NCBI GenBank assembly: GCA_020635725.1
Contig: JACJZF010000009.1
Location: 1 to 64,000 of the forward strand
Reading direction: 5' to 3'
Length of the DNA: 64,000 bases
Origin: Flavobacteriales bacterium
GTDB lineage: Bacteria; Bacteroidota; Bacteroidia; Flavobacteriales_F; PHOS-HE28
Below, in pieces: positions 63,406-64,000 of the stretch. The notes under the pieces were generated by a model that did not search any database, was not told where the DNA came from, and saw nothing but the letters and a program-made list of their open reading frames with translations. Position 1 is the stretch's first letter. Each line of letters begins with the position of its first letter. The position numbers and the translations under genes are program-made.

Positions 63406-64000
<595 letters not shown>

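Overview
The window is GC-rich DNA from a member of the Bacteroidota, most likely a Flavobacteriales-type organism (inference). The evidence is family content. At least five secreted proteins end in type IX secretion (T9SS) sorting domains. There are many 'CKK(D/E)' lipoproteins, a LytTR regulator with its His_kinase partner, DUF4199, DUF6089 and DUF2911 proteins, and PorT-like barrels. The -7 promoter box TAnnTTTG occurs upstream of rpsU, the tRNA-tuf cluster and a barrel gene, and Shine-Dalgarno sequences are scarce.

Left part (1-19560): the window opens inside an AT-richer OLD-type ATPase with a TOPRIM-like tail, followed by a stop-interrupted small pseudogene and several lipoproteins. A divergent regulatory block follows. 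On the minus strand it has a lipid-anchored globin and an HMA-like protein; on the plus strand an ECF sigma factor, its anti-sigma factor and a fasciclin protein. Next comes a membrane-spanning winged-helix regulator that faces a TonB-like protein across a promoter with tandem repeats. After that lie a haem c lipoprotein, DUF4386, LuxR-type and DUF4199 membrane proteins, a secreted arylsulfotransferase-like protein, a barrel and an AlkD glycosylase.

Middle (19561-34721): two four-helix-bundle (23S rRNA IVP/Avd-like) genes lie on either side of a large PIG-L deacetylase gene. Each is bracketed by its own short inverted repeats, which is the most unusual structure in the window. Next are DUF2911/TPR, a LytTR two-component pair, folA-thyA (thyA carries a small palindromic in-frame insertion), a ClC channel, and an MBOAT/SGNH pair for polysaccharide O-acylation. 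The section ends in two tandem arrays of a palindromic repeat arranged head to head.

Right part (34722-64000): this is mostly core metabolism and information processing. It holds a nucleoside transporter, a DUF151 nuclease-like protein, etfB-etfA, pdhB, tRNA-Leu and tRNA-Gly, a YfhO-type membrane protein, mutS and a SpoU methylase. It continues with a DUF6089 barrel, an RmlD-like reductase, an NSS transporter with its tiny MetS-like subunit, an HhH protein, apt and an acyl-CoA dehydrogenase. A tightly packed three-gene secreted locus follows: a giant parallel beta-helix protein with an apparent frameshift, a propeller-like T9SS protein and a small exported protein. The window closes with rpsU, xerC-like, hpf, tRNA-Thr/Tyr/Gly/Thr and tuf, in which thrU-tyrU-glyT-thrT-tuf is the gene order also known from enterobacteria.
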